Source: Symsagittifera roscoffensis (lineage: Eukaryota > Xenacoelomorpha > Acoela > Convolutidae). Taken from it: a DNA stretch of 64,000 nucleotides. Made by a program: the position numbers and the translations under genes. Shown here piece after piece: positions 1 to 12,700 of the stretch. Numbering within the stretch: position 1 is the stretch's first letter; each line of letters begins with the position of its first letter. The notes below the pieces were generated by a model. That model searched no databases. It was given only the letters and a program-made list of their open reading frames with translations, and was not told where the DNA came from. The stretch covers positions 22,783,996 through 22,847,995 of the forward strand of contig NC_087066.1 of NCBI RefSeq assembly GCF_963678635.1, written 5' to 3'.

Positions 1-399
1 ATAGGGCTTTTTTATAGGAGTTAACGACTGTTATAACTGTTTCAAATTTTTTGTTTAAAAAAGAGATAGTGCCATCCTGTAAAACCAATCGATTTACTTC
101 CAATTTTTATTACTTACATATCAATTTTTGTTTTTCTTCTGTGCTACTGCCCCTCTAAGTGTGTCCTTTCTTGTCGTTGTGCATGCTCTCCTTTCTAATA
201 CTAGATGGGATACTAGAAGCCCTAATTAATTTGTTAGAGTCCTCAAATCCATGTATAAGGGCTCAAATCCATGTATAACTATGTCCTGGTTTTGGGGTTT
301 CGTAATTATGGCGCCATTGACTCCTGATTTTATCCTTAAATTCTCCTTGATCTACACCAAGATTGATTGATATTGTGAAGCGATCGTAATTAACTGCGG
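1..399. other. non-coding DNA, nothing recognised
   Basis: AT-rich sequence with no open frame or motif that I recognise. It precedes the old retroelement fragment and may be a further decayed part of it. I see no homology to the coding part of the 22-kb element. Confidence 0.4.
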
Positions 400-1180
400 G
401 AAGGAGATGGAGTTGCCACAACAGATCAATAGACAAAGAGCGTCGGCACCTAGCACATGAAAGGCGAATGGAAAGGACTCAAAGAGGACAACCAGAGATA
501 TTTTCAGACTAGAAGCAAGAAAAGTTTATTTGCACTAGAGTGTGATCCCAGGTTGAGAATCTGGGCAAACAAATCTTTTTTAAAACTCAAATTTAGTTCT
601 ATATTATGATATATCTATCCACGTGCAAAGATGGGCAGTACAATCACCTGTAAATTTGTACAAAGTTCGTTGTATGGGGTTTCTTTTAACTGTTGAGGAT
701 CTTTCTAATTTTTGTAAGAAGCAGACTTCTGTAGATGACCACTGGTACTTTATCTCAATTTCATGATTATGAAGGCTCACTAACAGCGACGGCACACGCC
801 ATGAAGACATCGTTCTTGAGTCCGAGGAGTGTGTGCCAGCAGGTATATCAAAAAATTGTTTCTGATACGAAAACAAATTTTCAAAAATTCGAACTGGGCA
901 CGATATGTTCATGTTTCTTGCGATAACTGAAACAAAAGAGTCAAAAATCAAAGCAGCCGAAATAAAAATTGCGGGAAAGTCGACAGAAAATCAGACGAGA
1001 CTCAACTTGCTATTCGCAGTTTGCCCGATAATATCAAACTTGAGTAGGTTTGTCTTGTTCCTGAGAGAGCACAGGGATTGGATACGTGAGTGCTACGCTT
1101 GCATCAACAGGAACCTTAACTGTGAAGGTGGTCCATTCAATTAAGCTGATGGTCCGAGAACTTACTAGAGAAACTGAATA
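400..1180 (+). mobile_element. old diverged copy of the 22-kb element: 3' internal end and LTR start
   Basis: Read as its reverse complement, this stretch lines up with the + strand of the young element around 5520-6060, so the copy lies in the opposite orientation. Shared landmarks are the CCACTGGTA/CCACTGGCA block near 738, the purine-rich tract with the word GTCCGAGGAG just before the LTR (matching GTCCGGGGAG of the young copy), and the LTR start TGTGCCAGC near 832. Further into the LTR are the words CGATAACTGAAA, TTGCGGGAAAGT and TTGCTATTCGCA. Divergence is high and there are many indels; I lose the alignment near 1180. No reading frame survives. It shows the family has been active in this genome over a long period. 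Confidence 0.7.
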
Positions 1181-1762
1181 GTTCCTCTATACTTAAAACA
1201 TAACCAAAAACAACTGAGGTTAGGTTTGGGGTGATTTCTTAGTGTTTCACAAAATTTTTTGTTCGTTAGGAGAAATTTAATGTATAATACACAGCAATCT
1301 AACCTACAAAAAATTTTAGAAAAAAATTTAGCTACAAAAAGGCCCTAGCAATTGGGTGCGGTAAGTGCAGACGCTGGATATGGCCGTACCAGCGTTTTTT
1401 TAAAATGCATATGTATAAGCAAACTATATCAATGAAGTCACGTATCAGCGTTTAAACATCTTCATAATGTTAAGTTAGGTTAGCCGTCTTTTCTCTCACT
1501 GCCGCTTATCGAGGTGCCAGAAAATGGAATTTTGCGCAGCGATCGGCACTCCCGGATATAAAGTCTAGAGCTCGTCAGGAGCGAAACTTTTTTTAGTTCT
1601 CATGTAATATATCGATTCCCTTTAGCCTTTGTGTTTGTTTTCATTTTAGCTTTTGTGAATTGCTGCATCGTCCAAGTGGCTGTGGGAGCAGCGCCACCAC
1701 GGCACCGAAAAAACAGTGGGCAGAATCTACTCTGAACTACGTTGAAAAATCTTTGCCGATAT
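1181..1762. other. non-coding DNA, probably decayed transposon
   Basis: No gene seen. It lies between the last alignable part of the old LTR copy and the RT pseudogene. It may contain the rest of that LTR, but I could not align it. GGTTAGG-type words near 1218 and 1475 are isolated and do not form a telomere-like array. Confidence 0.4.
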
Positions 1763-3428
1763 TTAATGTTCTTTGGCGTTTCGTGATATTTGTGTGTCTT
1801 TCAGCAGATTTCGCAATGGTTTCGCAATGGGGTGGTAAAACTTCACGTCGAAAAAAGCGATGCTGAACCGTGAAACCCGAATTCCGTTTGCCTTAATATC
1901 AAAACGTGCCTCGTCCTCAGAGGTAGTTGAGTTGATCACAAAGCTTTTGCCTTGCAGTGTTTGACGTTTCGGCATACCTCGTTCATGAGATTGGCGAATG
2001 TGTCTCTACGTTCCTGGTGTTGCATGTGTGTAACTGCCTTTTGCACAGTGTGAGGCATGATTCGGGTTAAAATTTGCACCTCATGTACATGTTAGTGAGG
2101 TTTTGGTTGGTTACCATCCGTATCTTAAGTGAATACTATCTCAGAATTCTGATCCAATTGAGTTGAAGTTAAATCCGCTGATTGACAAATCCTTGAGCCA
2201 GTTAGAGGCATTTTCAGAGGCGAGGTCGATTTCGTTTTTAACAGTTTTATTTATGCAGTTTCTAATGTTTTTGTTTTCTTTCGATCTATCAGTTTTTAAT
2301 TTTTTGGTTTTCGTACAAGTTTTTTTTTGCTGTGTTATTGTTGTAACAGGACTTTGAGATTCAAGTAAGAGTGATGATCCCTGAGAACATTTTAGCTGGT
2401 TTTTATGGTCGGTTATCAGACTGATGTTATGGGTCCAATTTTTAGGGCTAAGGAAGATATCTCACTAAACTTGTGGTTTAGCATTGTTTTACCGACTAGG
2501 TTAGGTATTAGTTATACTTTGATAGTCTTTTTAAGTAATTCTAAGTTTTCAAAGTATCAGGCATTGTCTTTTCTTGAATGCTTTTTTATAATAGGCAAAA
2601 ACGTTTCGGGGGAGATTAGAGAGACTTTGGTTAATTATTCAAAGTTTTGATTTGCTCATTCTATTGCAACACGAAGAAATTTTTAAATTCGGATTCTGTT
2701 CCATTATCCTTCAACAGAACCAAGCACTCGGGCGCCTGTAAATTTAGCGATTCCTTTTTTTTTGAAGATTTTCTTGGCTTCACTTTTTTTCATCTTTGAT
2801 TATGTGCTGGCATTTGGATGCTTTAACTTTGTATCTCATGATTTAACCTTGTGATACAAGTTTACAAAGATGACTAGTATATTGCTTTTTTTACCGATTG
2901 GAACGTCTGCGTACCATTTCTGGGTTACGTTGTCTGCTGGTAAATGTTTTTTGAGCTGTATTATGGCTGGACCGTACGTGGCCATTGCTAGAGGATCCCC
3001 TTGGGACGTCACTTTTTGAAGGTTAATTTTTTTTGTTAAAAAACAAGTTGGATGGACTAGAGTACGAGTTCTTAATCGCATTTTAAAGGGTTGGGCAGGT
3101 ATTTTTGATGTTTTTTAATAACAGTTTTCGATTTAGTGAGTTGGAAGATTTTCGGCATCTATCAGTGAAACCACAGCGGCGATGATTTTGCTGAATTGAT
3201 GTCTTAGCGTGCGGACCACCGCATATTTAATGCCACATATTTCTTCTAGACAACAATAGTAGTTTGAATCTAGCGACATGAGTTCGGTTTCAGGAATTTG
3301 GTTAAACCTCGTCCTATTATTCTACGCATAATTTTTCCTATGCCTGGGTTCTTATCTAAGGGTATTAATCTACATGCGTTATATGGTTCCGTTAGTTCAG
3401 GATTAAGATTTTTGTCTCCAATGCTTTA
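1763..3428 (-). pseudogene. decayed reverse-transcriptase element
   Basis: The - strand carries, in order, pieces of an RT polyprotein broken by stops and frameshifts. Near 3400-3290 is ACRLIPLDKNPGIGKIMRRI, an RT N-terminal block. Near 3015-2905 is QGDPLAMATYGPA followed by WYAD, the RT motif B (QGDP) and the start of motif C, where the second Asp is lost. Near 2720 is KFTGARVLGSVEG, and near 2090-2040 a cysteine/histidine block, CTCGANFNPNHASHCAKG. Near 1930-1840 is EARFDIKANGI...AFFDVKFYHP, the C-terminal conserved block. This order matches a family of RT proteins often seen in cnidarian and other invertebrate genomes; I cannot name the clade from memory. The 5' side is cut near the solo LTR, so the LTR may have landed in or beside this older element. 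Confidence 0.7.
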
Positions 3429-3461
3429 CCTGGAAAATAAAACTGTTGCAGCCCCAGGAAA

Positions 3462-4358
3462 AGTAACAGTCGCTTACTTAAGTCACATATGAGGTTAAAG
3501 AAAAATTGGCCTTATAACCATTGGCTCAAGAGTCAGGGACAATATTTTTGTGTTTTTCTACCTCGAACGGTCGGAGCCTATTCGGTTCACTAGCGACATG
3601 AGACTAAAACCCTCGTTACAGCTTAAAGGCCACTACCAAAACACCCCCCACTCTAGAAAAAAAGAACTTACCAATACTTAGGTCTCAAAATACCCAACAT
3701 ACGCGAAGGCCTTTAAAAACAGGGTCGATACATTCCGTTTTAGTTGTTTTTATTATACAGTGGAACTTTGATCCATTTCAGATGGATCAACCTAAAACTC
3801 TCCCTGCCTCAACATAACAATTATGAAACACACTCAAGAATACTAAATTGGGTACTCACATACCAGCACACTCGAGAATTGGAGTAACTAAATTAACTAG
3901 CGACTCTAGCATAAATGGAAATAAAAATAACTTGAGAAGTTTTGAATCAATGAGGTTTAACTTAGGAGAATGAGTTTTAACTTGAGAATCGAATTTTGGG
4001 GTTGGACCTTTGGAAGACTTCGGCTGTCCACCTTTCCACCGAAGGTTCAATCTGGTCCATTTCTATTTGGTATCTCTTCGGTCGCAATCGTTCTGCCTTC
4101 TATTTCAAGATAGGACAGCTCTACTCTAGTATGATATTATGTCTGGAAATTGCGAATAGCAATTTCCCGCTGTTTTTCGATCACCTTCCCGCGATTGTAA
4201 TTCGGTTGTTTTGAACTTATTTTCTGAGATTTTCAGTTGTCGCGAGAAAGCTGAGCATGACCCGCCCAATTCAAATTGTTGAAAAATTCCATTTCACCCC
4301 AAATTCATGTTTCTCGCGTTGTTCAAGGTCAAACTTCCAAATACGACCGACTGGCACA
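3462..4358 (-). repeat. diverged solo LTR of the 22-kb element family
   Basis: It aligns end to end with the 904-bp LTRs at 4785 and 25937. Shared blocks are CACATATGAGG near 3484, CCATTGGCTCAAGAGTCAGG near 3519, CATTTCAGATGGATCAACC near 3775, and a terminal CAAACTTCCAAATACGACC...CTGGCACA ending at 4358. Length is 897 bp. Point differences are scattered throughout, so it is much older than the LTRs of the full element. The first base is A where the other copies have T. No internal coding region of the same element borders it. Just to its left, in the position a primer-binding site would occupy, is a tract that reads TGGGGCTGCAAC on the - strand, so it could instead be the 5' LTR of a lost element. 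Confidence 0.85.
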
Positions 4359-4784
4359 AAAGATAGCGTGGAAAAACATTAATTTATTCTGACGAAATTT
4401 GATATGGCTTTTTTACATCATTTGCTTTTTAATTGTTCAAGTTTGTTTTAGCAATGTATATAGAACATTTTCGTAGATTGATTTTTGCTGTTTTTTTACA
4501 ACATCCGGTTTATATGCACTTTTTGAGTTTAATTGGAATTCATCTGCTGAAAGTGACGTAAATAGCATTCTCCAAATACGAACGTGGAAATGGCGCAAAA
4601 AAAAACGTGAACGTTTTCTAGTTTCGAAAGTGGATTTTGAGTTTTAGATTTCCAGGTTTCTCAAGTTGGGTTGATGTTAGCAGAAAAGCGCCCGTCGTAA
4701 ATCGTTCTAGAATTTCAAAGAGCTTAAAGGGCGTCTATTTTAATCTTTGAACTTGGAAAGTTGAGATTTTTTCAACAAAGTCAG
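4359..4784. other. spacer between solo LTR and full element
   Basis: AT-rich DNA of 426 bp with no gene or repeat that I recognise. It is the left flank of the young element. Confidence 0.4.
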
Positions 4785-5688
4785 TGTAACATTCGTCTAC
4801 TGCAGTCACACATGAGGCTTAAGAAAAATAGGCCCTATAACCATTGGCTCAAGAGTCAGGGACACTATCTCTTGTGTTTTTGTACCTCAAATCAGCCGGA
4901 GCCAATTCGGTTCGCTTGTGACATGAGACTACGACCCGTTACAGCTTAAAGGCTACTACTAAAATATCCCCCCACTCTAGAATTAGAAACGTCCCCATAC
5001 TTAGGTCTCTAGATACCCAAAATACATGAACGCCGTTAAAAACCGGGTTGGAACAATCCGTTAAGTTACTTTTTATCAGACAGTGGAACTTTGATCCATT
5101 TCAGATGGATCAACCTAAAACTCGCCTTACCTCAACATAACAATTATAAAACACACTCTAGAAGTTTAAATTAGTACTCACATTGTAGCACGCTCAAGAA
5201 CCAGGAAGTAAATAAGTCGGTGAGCAACTCAAGAATCAATAAAGTAACTAAAATGAGTTTAATGTTAGTCAGTTTTAATAACAAGAACAAGTTTTTACTC
5301 TAGACTGTAAGTTCTCGTGAACCATTGGGACACTCTAGCTGTCCACTTTTCCACCGAAGGTTCACTCTAGTCCAGTTTAGAATAATACTCCAATCACAAC
5401 AATCCAGTTCGTGGGAATGCGCTGGTCTCTGTTTTAGATGGGACAGCTCTACTCTCGATTATTATTGCTACTGAAATTGCGAATAGCAATTTCCCACTGA
5501 TTTTTCTAGCAACTTTCCCGCGATTGTCACTCGATCGTTCTGACTTCTCTTTTCTGATTTTCAGTTATCGCGAGAAAATCGTGCATGACAGGTTCCATTC
5601 GAAATTTTGAAAAATTAAACTTCACTCCAAAATTAAGTGCTTTTTGCCTCTCTCAAGGTCAAACTTCCAAATATGACCGACTGGCACA
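4785..5688 (-). repeat. 3' LTR of the 22-kb element
   Basis: On the sense (-) strand it begins TGTGCCAGTCGGTC at 5688 and ends GAATGTTACA at 4785, giving canonical TG...CA ends. Against the 5' LTR I saw four differences: C/T near 4896, G/A near 5164, T/C near 5350, G/C near 5427. It should carry the promoter and polyadenylation signals of the element; I did not pin them down. Confidence 0.95.
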
Positions 5689-6114
5689 TACTCCCCGGAC
5701 TCGAGATCGATGTCCTCATCGCGTGCTGTCTTCTGCCAGTAAGTCCCAGAAAACCGAGTGTTACTCAAGATACAGTGCCAGTGGTCATTTACAGAAGTTT
5801 GCAGCAGACTTAAGCTTATCTACACCCCAAAATTCACAGCCATGTAAAATTTTCACACTATCGCTAAACAGCAATCAAAATCTGCACACACCTGCACCCT
5901 TGAATTCTCGCTTTTCAAGCCAATTTAAAATTTCTTTTGTCCCATTCAATTAGGAAATTGTCATGCAGCATTTTCGTTTATATAATAGATATAGCATATT
6001 AATAACAATATCTTGTTTTGTTAAAATTTCTTTTTCGTGAACCCAGGTTTCACCCGGATCCACGCTCAAGCCCCCTTTCCCTCTCAAGACTCAAGATCCA
6101 TTCGAGCCACCTGC
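5689..6114 (-). other. 3' untranslated region with polypurine tract
   Basis: This lies between the end of the last ORF and the 3' LTR. Directly next to the LTR the sense strand reads GTCCGGGGAGTA followed by TGTGCCAG, which is the likely polypurine tract used to prime plus-strand DNA synthesis (roughly 5689-5697). The same tract is recognisable in the old copy near 822-831. The rest is non-coding and AT-rich. Confidence 0.6.
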
Positions 6115-6744
6115 TCATCTCGCACTCTTCGCCTTGGAGGTACTGCACCCTGAAGTACTAGATACGGCAAACTGTCTCAACAGTTCCTCTTCATCATCGG
6201 AGCTAATCACAATCTCCTCCCAAGCCTTCAGCTGCTCGTAGGATCGCATCCATTCTCTTTGCTCTTGCAACCTCTTTGCTTGGTTGGGTAGTGCCTTCAC
6301 CCTAGATTCCCGGTTCAAACAAAAGGAATTATGCAGGCTCAAGCTCACGTTCTTCGCCAGGTCCTCCTCTAGTATCAATTCCCTCGCTTTGGTATTGTCT
6401 CTAGACATTTTACCCACTCTCTTCCATCCTGTCGTGATTGCATTACGATGGGTTAACATGGGTCTCTTGAAAGCTTCCGGCCCAATCTCGGCCTGGAACT
6501 GTCGATACTCCTTTTGATGTTTTCTCATGTGATCTTTCGTTGTCATGTACAACCAGGACGTCAGCGTCGCCCGAAACCATGGGAAGTACCTCAAACGGCT
6601 CCAGACATGTCTGACTTCCGTTGGTATGGCGAATACCTTGCACGCAGTCTCAAACAACTCGAGTCTCCTACTGTAGTCTATCGCGTATATTGACTCAGCC
6701 GTTGGCGTCCCCGCTTCCCGATACTTCGTTATATTCTCTTCTAT
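6115..6744 (-). CDS. C-terminal extension of the giant ORF after an in-frame TAG
   Basis: The frame stays open for about 209 codons after the TAG that ends the 2420-codon ORF, in exactly the same reading frame. No ATG occurs near its start, so it is unlikely to be a separate gene; it is either the real C-terminus behind a nonsense mutation or a readthrough extension. The product is basic and rich in aromatic residues in the first half, with WSRLRYFPWFRATLTSWLY near its start. It ends in a highly charged segment with ISSDDEEELL and a Ser-rich tail, SSTSGCSTSKAKSAR. Function unknown; no domain recognised. Confidence 0.6.
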   Translation of the reverse strand: MEENITKYREAGTPTAESIYAIDYSRRLELFETACKVFAIPTEVRHVWSRLRYFPWFRATLTSWLYMTTKDHMRKHQKEYRQFQAEIGPEAFKRPMLTHRNAITTGWKRVGKMSRDNTKARELILEEDLAKNVSLSLHNSFCLNRESRVKALPNQAKRLQEQREWMRSYEQLKAWEEIVISSDDEEELLRQFAVSSTSGCSTSKAKSAR

Positions 6745-9700
6745 CTATCTCAGAGCCAACATCGTACTCACTACCAAGATCGTCACCTTCTGTCGGTGAT
6801 CCGGTAGTCCGATCGACTGGATTTCTTCCATATCCCATACCAGGCAAAGGTTCTTGTGATCTGGATACCACACCGTTTGCGCCAAACAGTGGCATGGGCA
6901 TTCTCCATGGGTGATCTCAATGCTCCTGAGGTAACGCTCCCACGAGGCTTCCAAGAGAGGCTCAAGCTCCGTCATTTTCTCATGCATCGTGTCGTTATCT
7001 TCCAGGTTTGGAGCACTTCCCACAGGTTTTCCGATCACGTTTTGTCTCTCGTGGTCGCTTGTGTTCTCTCTCTCCAACTTCAAAAGTTCTTCTCCCCAGA
7101 TTTCACTCAAGTCATCTCTCAATTCTTTTGGTACTGTCCCTCTGATTTTTCTCAACAACTTGTGCGAGTGATTCGATATCCTAGCCAACCTCACGCACTT
7201 GGGCACTGAGAAGGCCTTGTCCACCAGTACTCTCTGGCTGGATGCTTCCACCATCACCATGTGCAGTGGGTAGTGACTTCCGCACAAGTTGGCCATCATT
7301 GACCCTATCAGGGATTTTGCGTTCAATGGCAGGCCATAAGCTTCGCTCATGGGAAACCCCATTTCTGTCTCAAGACCAACTTTCCAGCTCCGGATGTGTT
7401 TTTGAGTCACCTGCAACACCCCAGGCCATGATTCTACGCTCAACGCCGTCACCCAATGGTGTTCAGACTCTAGTCTTTCCAATGACTGCAAACTACACAT
7501 TCTCAAGAAGAATCCGAGAGCTGTCGCTATATTCACCGTGGTTCTCGCGTAACACTCCGCTACTATTTGCACTTCACTTCTCTCCCTTTCTGTGATGTCT
7601 TCGAACCAAGTGACCAGGTCTTCTTTTTGAAAGGACAGTATTCTGACGCATGACCGTCCATCGCAGGTGTGCTCTCCGTTTCCACACGTCGAATCCAGAC
7701 AGCTACCCGGCTCCAATTTCTTCGCTGACCCGGGATTGTTCGTCTTTTCGCTTGGCTCTTGCATCTGAGGTGAGATTAGCTTATGCAGCACACTCAACTT
7801 TGCCAGATCTTCATCTTCCGTTGGTGCTAACCTCACTCGCTCGGTGGTTTCCTCGATCAGACTCGCGTGGGGATGTGGACACCAGGAGGGTCTTAGTAGC
7901 TTCCATACCACTCCCAAATTCGTGGTTAACAAGCCATTTCCATCGCACATGTTCTGATGTGCCTTTGAGATCCATTCTTTGCCGATATCCACTTCCCATG
8001 TCTGTCCGTTCGTTGAACCTCTCTTTACGTTTATCTTCTGAGGCTTGAAGTCTTCCTCCGATGTCGAACTGGTGGAAGTCTCTATTTCCCTTTCTACTTC
8101 AAGTGGTCTTCTGAGCTCCGAGCTGTTCTTGTATGCCGCCGTCTTGCATCGAGCCAAAACCATGGGCGCCGTCTCTCTCAAGTTTCCTTCCGAAACAGCA
8201 TCCACTGAAGGACTACCCAATCCTTCTACTTCTCTCTTCCTCTTGCGAGTCTTCACATTTCTGCTTGAGGGTGTTGTAGCTATCATCACTGATTCGACCT
8301 CCCTATCCAATCCTTCCAACTCTTGCCTCCCCCCTGCTCGAGCCTTAAGGATATTAGTACTTTTAATTATATTACTAGTCCCAACCTTATCCCTTTTTAT
8401 ATCATCAACTCTTTTATCTACAGTTTTTTGTTTCAGAGTAGAGCTGTCCTCACATTTTTCTTCTCTAGTCTTCGATCGTGAATTTCTCAGCTCTACCAGC
8501 TTGCTCAGCAGCTCTTTTCTCGCCTTCTCATCCAGGCCCGTTCCTATCAGAAGCGGTTCTCCAAATCTTTCGACTGTGTCCCACAGTTCCTCCTTGAACT
8601 TGTCCATCGTCGTCTCGCTGCCCACTTCTTGATTGAATTCTTCCAAGAACTCCTGCCAAGCATCGTTCTTCAGAGACCCCAGGAATATGTCCCTGTTCCC
8701 TTCGAAAGTGTTCCTTTCCCTTTCCTCCGAGCTCAAGAGTATCATCCCCATATTGAAGGTCTCATTTGCCAATGGCAATTCCAGATTCTTCCGGGGGGAC
8801 GGATTCAGAGGTGGGGTGGCAGTATCTACCCAAATCTCCTCGCTCAAGTCTTTCAACAGCTCTTGAGTGGTGAGCTCTTCCCCTGATGGCCCTGGTTCAG
8901 GCGTATTCCCCACCTCCATGTCTTCACCGGCTTCACTGAGAGTTTCATCCATACTCTCTTCTTCTGATTCATGTCTCCTTCTCTCAAGAATTTTCTTAAA
9001 TCGGTCCTCGACGGGTCCGCTCCTCTTGTCTCCAGGCGTGTCCACTGACAGCGGTGATGGTGTCGTAGGGTCCAATTTCTTGTACTCCGTCAGGGCTACG
9101 TGCAGTTGACCTGCTGCATCTAGTTCTTTTCCCTCCTGTCTCACCTCCACCTGTTCTAAGCCATAGGGTGCCCTGTATTTTCTCGTTGCAAATTTCATGT
9201 CGTCCACCAATGCGACGTGCCCCTCCATCACGATCATCCTGCCATCATCCCATATGGGTAGCATGTTCTCAAGTCCCTCCTGCTCCAGAGCTCTCAAGAC
9301 CTTTCGCACCTCATATCCGGGGGGCTGCGAACCTCTCATCTTTTTCGCTCGCGTCGTCCACGAATTTACCTTCGCCTCGCTAGTATGGAAGTAGACCGCC
9401 GCCGTGTAGCCGATGAACAGGGGGTCCCAGCCATCAGTGAAATCCTTCTGCATTTCCTCCGTCGTCATCCTCGCCATTATGGAGGGAAATACCAAGGGAC
9501 TGTTCATTCCTAAGGTCATCCTCCTGACTATTGGGAACTCAGGCATGGTGGCTGGGAGGATTTCTTTCTCCATTATGGTCTCCAGCTCCCTCTTCACCAG
9601 TGCGAAGCACTCCTTCCAGGCAGGAATTCTCAAGATTTCTCGTCCGTCTGCTGTCAATGGGTTCAAGTTCCAGAATTTGGGATACATTTCGATGGGACCC

Positions 9701-12700
9701 TCTCGCTTGCCTCCCATTCTACATTGCATTTGCCCCCTGAAGTTGCACACTATTAGCTCGGCATCTTTCACCTTTCCAAAGAGTACCGTGTTGCTCATTC
9801 GCCCTCTGAGCACCTCCTGCTGACACCAATTTAACGCCGTCCCATCCAGTATACTGATAAGACTCAAGTGCGTTACAGAGTGACGATACGTTGTCACCAG
9901 GGGGTCTGGGAACGCGTACGTCACTGCTGGACCATAAATGCAGGTCACCACATCCTCTAGGCCCCGGATTATTCCCATTGGGTCCGACCTCATTGCCAGG
10001 CAAAGGTCCGTCAGCAGAGGCATCCCTCTATTCGTCTTCTTCCATTCTTCTCTCGAGGTTGGATTCTCATCTTCACCCGTCATGTGCCGATTCTGCATCA
10101 TGAGGTATTGCACTAACAACGTCTTCAACCCTGCGGCACACTTGTAGGAGCTGGTTTCAATGCTCGAGTGGACTCTCCCCATAGACAGAGGCTCTCCATA
10201 TTCCATTAATCGATGAAACGACACCAATTCCCCATGGGTTAAGAGTAATAGTGCCAGGTACCCATCGACTCGAAGTGTCTCCACTCCTCGACTAAACATG
10301 TATGCTGGGCCCATGTTGAACAAGTATCTGGGGTAAACCAAATACAAAGCCAAGAGCAGACTGATGGGCATGCCCAGTATCTCCTGCACGAAGGCTCCAA
10401 AGATAGTCGCCGTGGTGCCGAACATTCCTGCCGTGAATTCCTTCTCCCAGCAAGGACTCAAGAACTTGAGAACCTCATAATCCCTCCTAGTCCTCAATTC
10501 ACCCTTGGCGTGCTCTCTCCAGAACCCTCCAATCGTCACTTCATTGGCGGCCGAGACAAATCTAGCCACCGTCATGTCTCTTGTTTCGGCCAGCTCCAGT
10601 TGTTTCTCCAGAAAACTCCAGACTTGTTTCACGAGGGGTGGTGCTTCCTCCCTCGTCTTGTTCGTGGCGTTCTCCAGCCTTGGTGTCAAGAATGGCCACC
10701 AGCCATTCTCTTGAGTCAATCGATATTTCATCGATTCTAATTGCTTCTCCGTCTCGGCCACATTTCTTCTCTCGTTACTGGGAACTCTAGACTTGCTGGT
10801 GGAGTTTGTGATCTTCACGTCCATACTCCGAAACCACAACCTGGCCGTCAATTGGCTTATCGCCGGGTGATCGTCTCTGATGACTGGGTTGAACTTGAGT
10901 TGCCTGGCAAAGTTCGATATCTCTAGCAAGAGCACCTCATCTAATACGATCAGGATGTCGGCTAGTCCATAAAAGCCCCTCAGTGCATGAGATATGTCCG
11001 CCCATGCCGCCGCCAATTCTGACTTGCGAAGCCTCAGGTTCGATGGCTCCAACTCCCGATTGGGGGCTGCCATTAGAATCCGCCATTCATTCCCTTCTGC
11101 TATCAGGATCAAGACCGCGTACACGAATTGTAGGGCGGGTGGCATGTTCGCGTATCCAGGGGATGTGGTAAACACCACCTTCGTCTTGGACCCAAATCTC
11201 GAGACAACATTCTCTTGTACTTCATTCATCGCCGCAAACAACACCTGAATGGCTTCCCATATCTTCCTCGATGGCGGATTTTCATCGCCCTTCAATTGCT
11301 CAAGAAGTCCCACCGCGTGCAGGTGATCATTCATTCCTGCAAACAATAGCAGCTCAGGTTCACAGGGCATCTCTGACTTTATTGCCACCACCAGAGTTAA
11401 CATCTGGTTTAATTCAGCTCCTGGCAAAGAGTATATCAGGGTCTCCGGCCAGAACAACTTGGGAGACGTTCCTTCGAAGTCCGACCCCGCCACAATGACT
11501 ACTCTCGCAGCAGCTGGATCTGCTCTATCAAAAACTGCCAGGGTTTTGGCCAGCTGGGTGCTGCCACAGGGCTTCCCGTACCTGGGATCTTCCGCCAATT
11601 TCGAGCCTTCGTAAGCGGCATCCGGCAATTCCATCGATCCTGGATTGAGTAGCTTGTCCACCACTTTCAACTGTGCCGGGGTCGCCAACCTGACCCTGGC
11701 GATGCTCGTTCGGTGCTTGGGAGGTTCTGTTATAAGTCCAAGACTCCCCAGCAGCTTGAGAGGTCGGTAGTTAATGGGTCCCATGATCGCTTTTGTGGGA
11801 ATTCCAGTCAGGTCTGTGGTCTCCATCAATTTTGTTCTCGAGAAGTGCGCTTCATGAGCTTTCAACCAGTCCACGCAATGATGTCTATTCAAATCCTCGT
11901 GCGACACTCGTTCAATCCCCAGGGTTTCCGCCAATTCTCGCCTGCATTCCAAACTCTCTAGGTCCAGTTCTTTCACCTTCTCAGGATATCTCAAGCGAGC
12001 GGTCTCCATAGACCTCTTTTCCCGCTTGCTCTCTGCCACTACCACTGAGGACATCGCCGAGCCTGGAGGTGTTGATGACATCACCTCCTCAGATTCCATT
12101 GGCGTGGCACTCTGCAATCGGGTCTGGATGCTCCTCGAACCGTCTCTAGCGTCAACTCTCGTTCCCAAGCGACCAGACAAGGCCCTTGAGGCAAGGAATG
12201 GTGGGTTCGGAGGTGGTCCTAAGGTAAATTGGGCTGTCTCTAGCAGATCCGACTCTAGCGTGTTTATGTGTTCCTGGAAGACGTCGTTTAGCCACTCTGC
12301 TCCCCGTGGCTTATCGAAATGGATTCCATCATTGGAGGTGTCTTCAGGGAATCCCTCTTTCTCCATGCGCTCTGCCACGTTCAACAGTCTGACAGGGAGC
12401 ACACTCTTGCGATGGATATCTCGGATCACCTTGTTTAGGTTCCGCACCTTCTCGTTCATCTCCAAGGCGTGCTGATCAAACATCATGTTGTAGGGGACCG
12501 TACATACTGTCAGCAGGATGGGGTCCATCTGGATCCTCAGCTCCTCAAGAAGGCAGCTCATCTTGTCGTACAGCCTCATTATTTTCCTCGCTTCTCCCCT
12601 TGACACATCGTTTGTCCCGATCATCAGGGTCACCGTGTATACTTTAGTCATCCCTAGCATGTCCAGGGTTGCCAACATCTGTGGCGTGGCGGCTCCAGCG

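Noticed and set aside
604-951. 115-codon ORF on the - strand
   Set aside because: It aligns with the LTR and polypurine region of the 22-kb element, so it is non-coding.
1210-1500. Telomere-like TTAGG words
   Set aside because: Isolated GGTTAGG words only, no tandem array.
3462-4358. Part of a nested second full element
   Set aside because: No related gag-pol sequence lies next to it on either side; best called a solo LTR, although the primer-binding-like tract at its left leaves some doubt.
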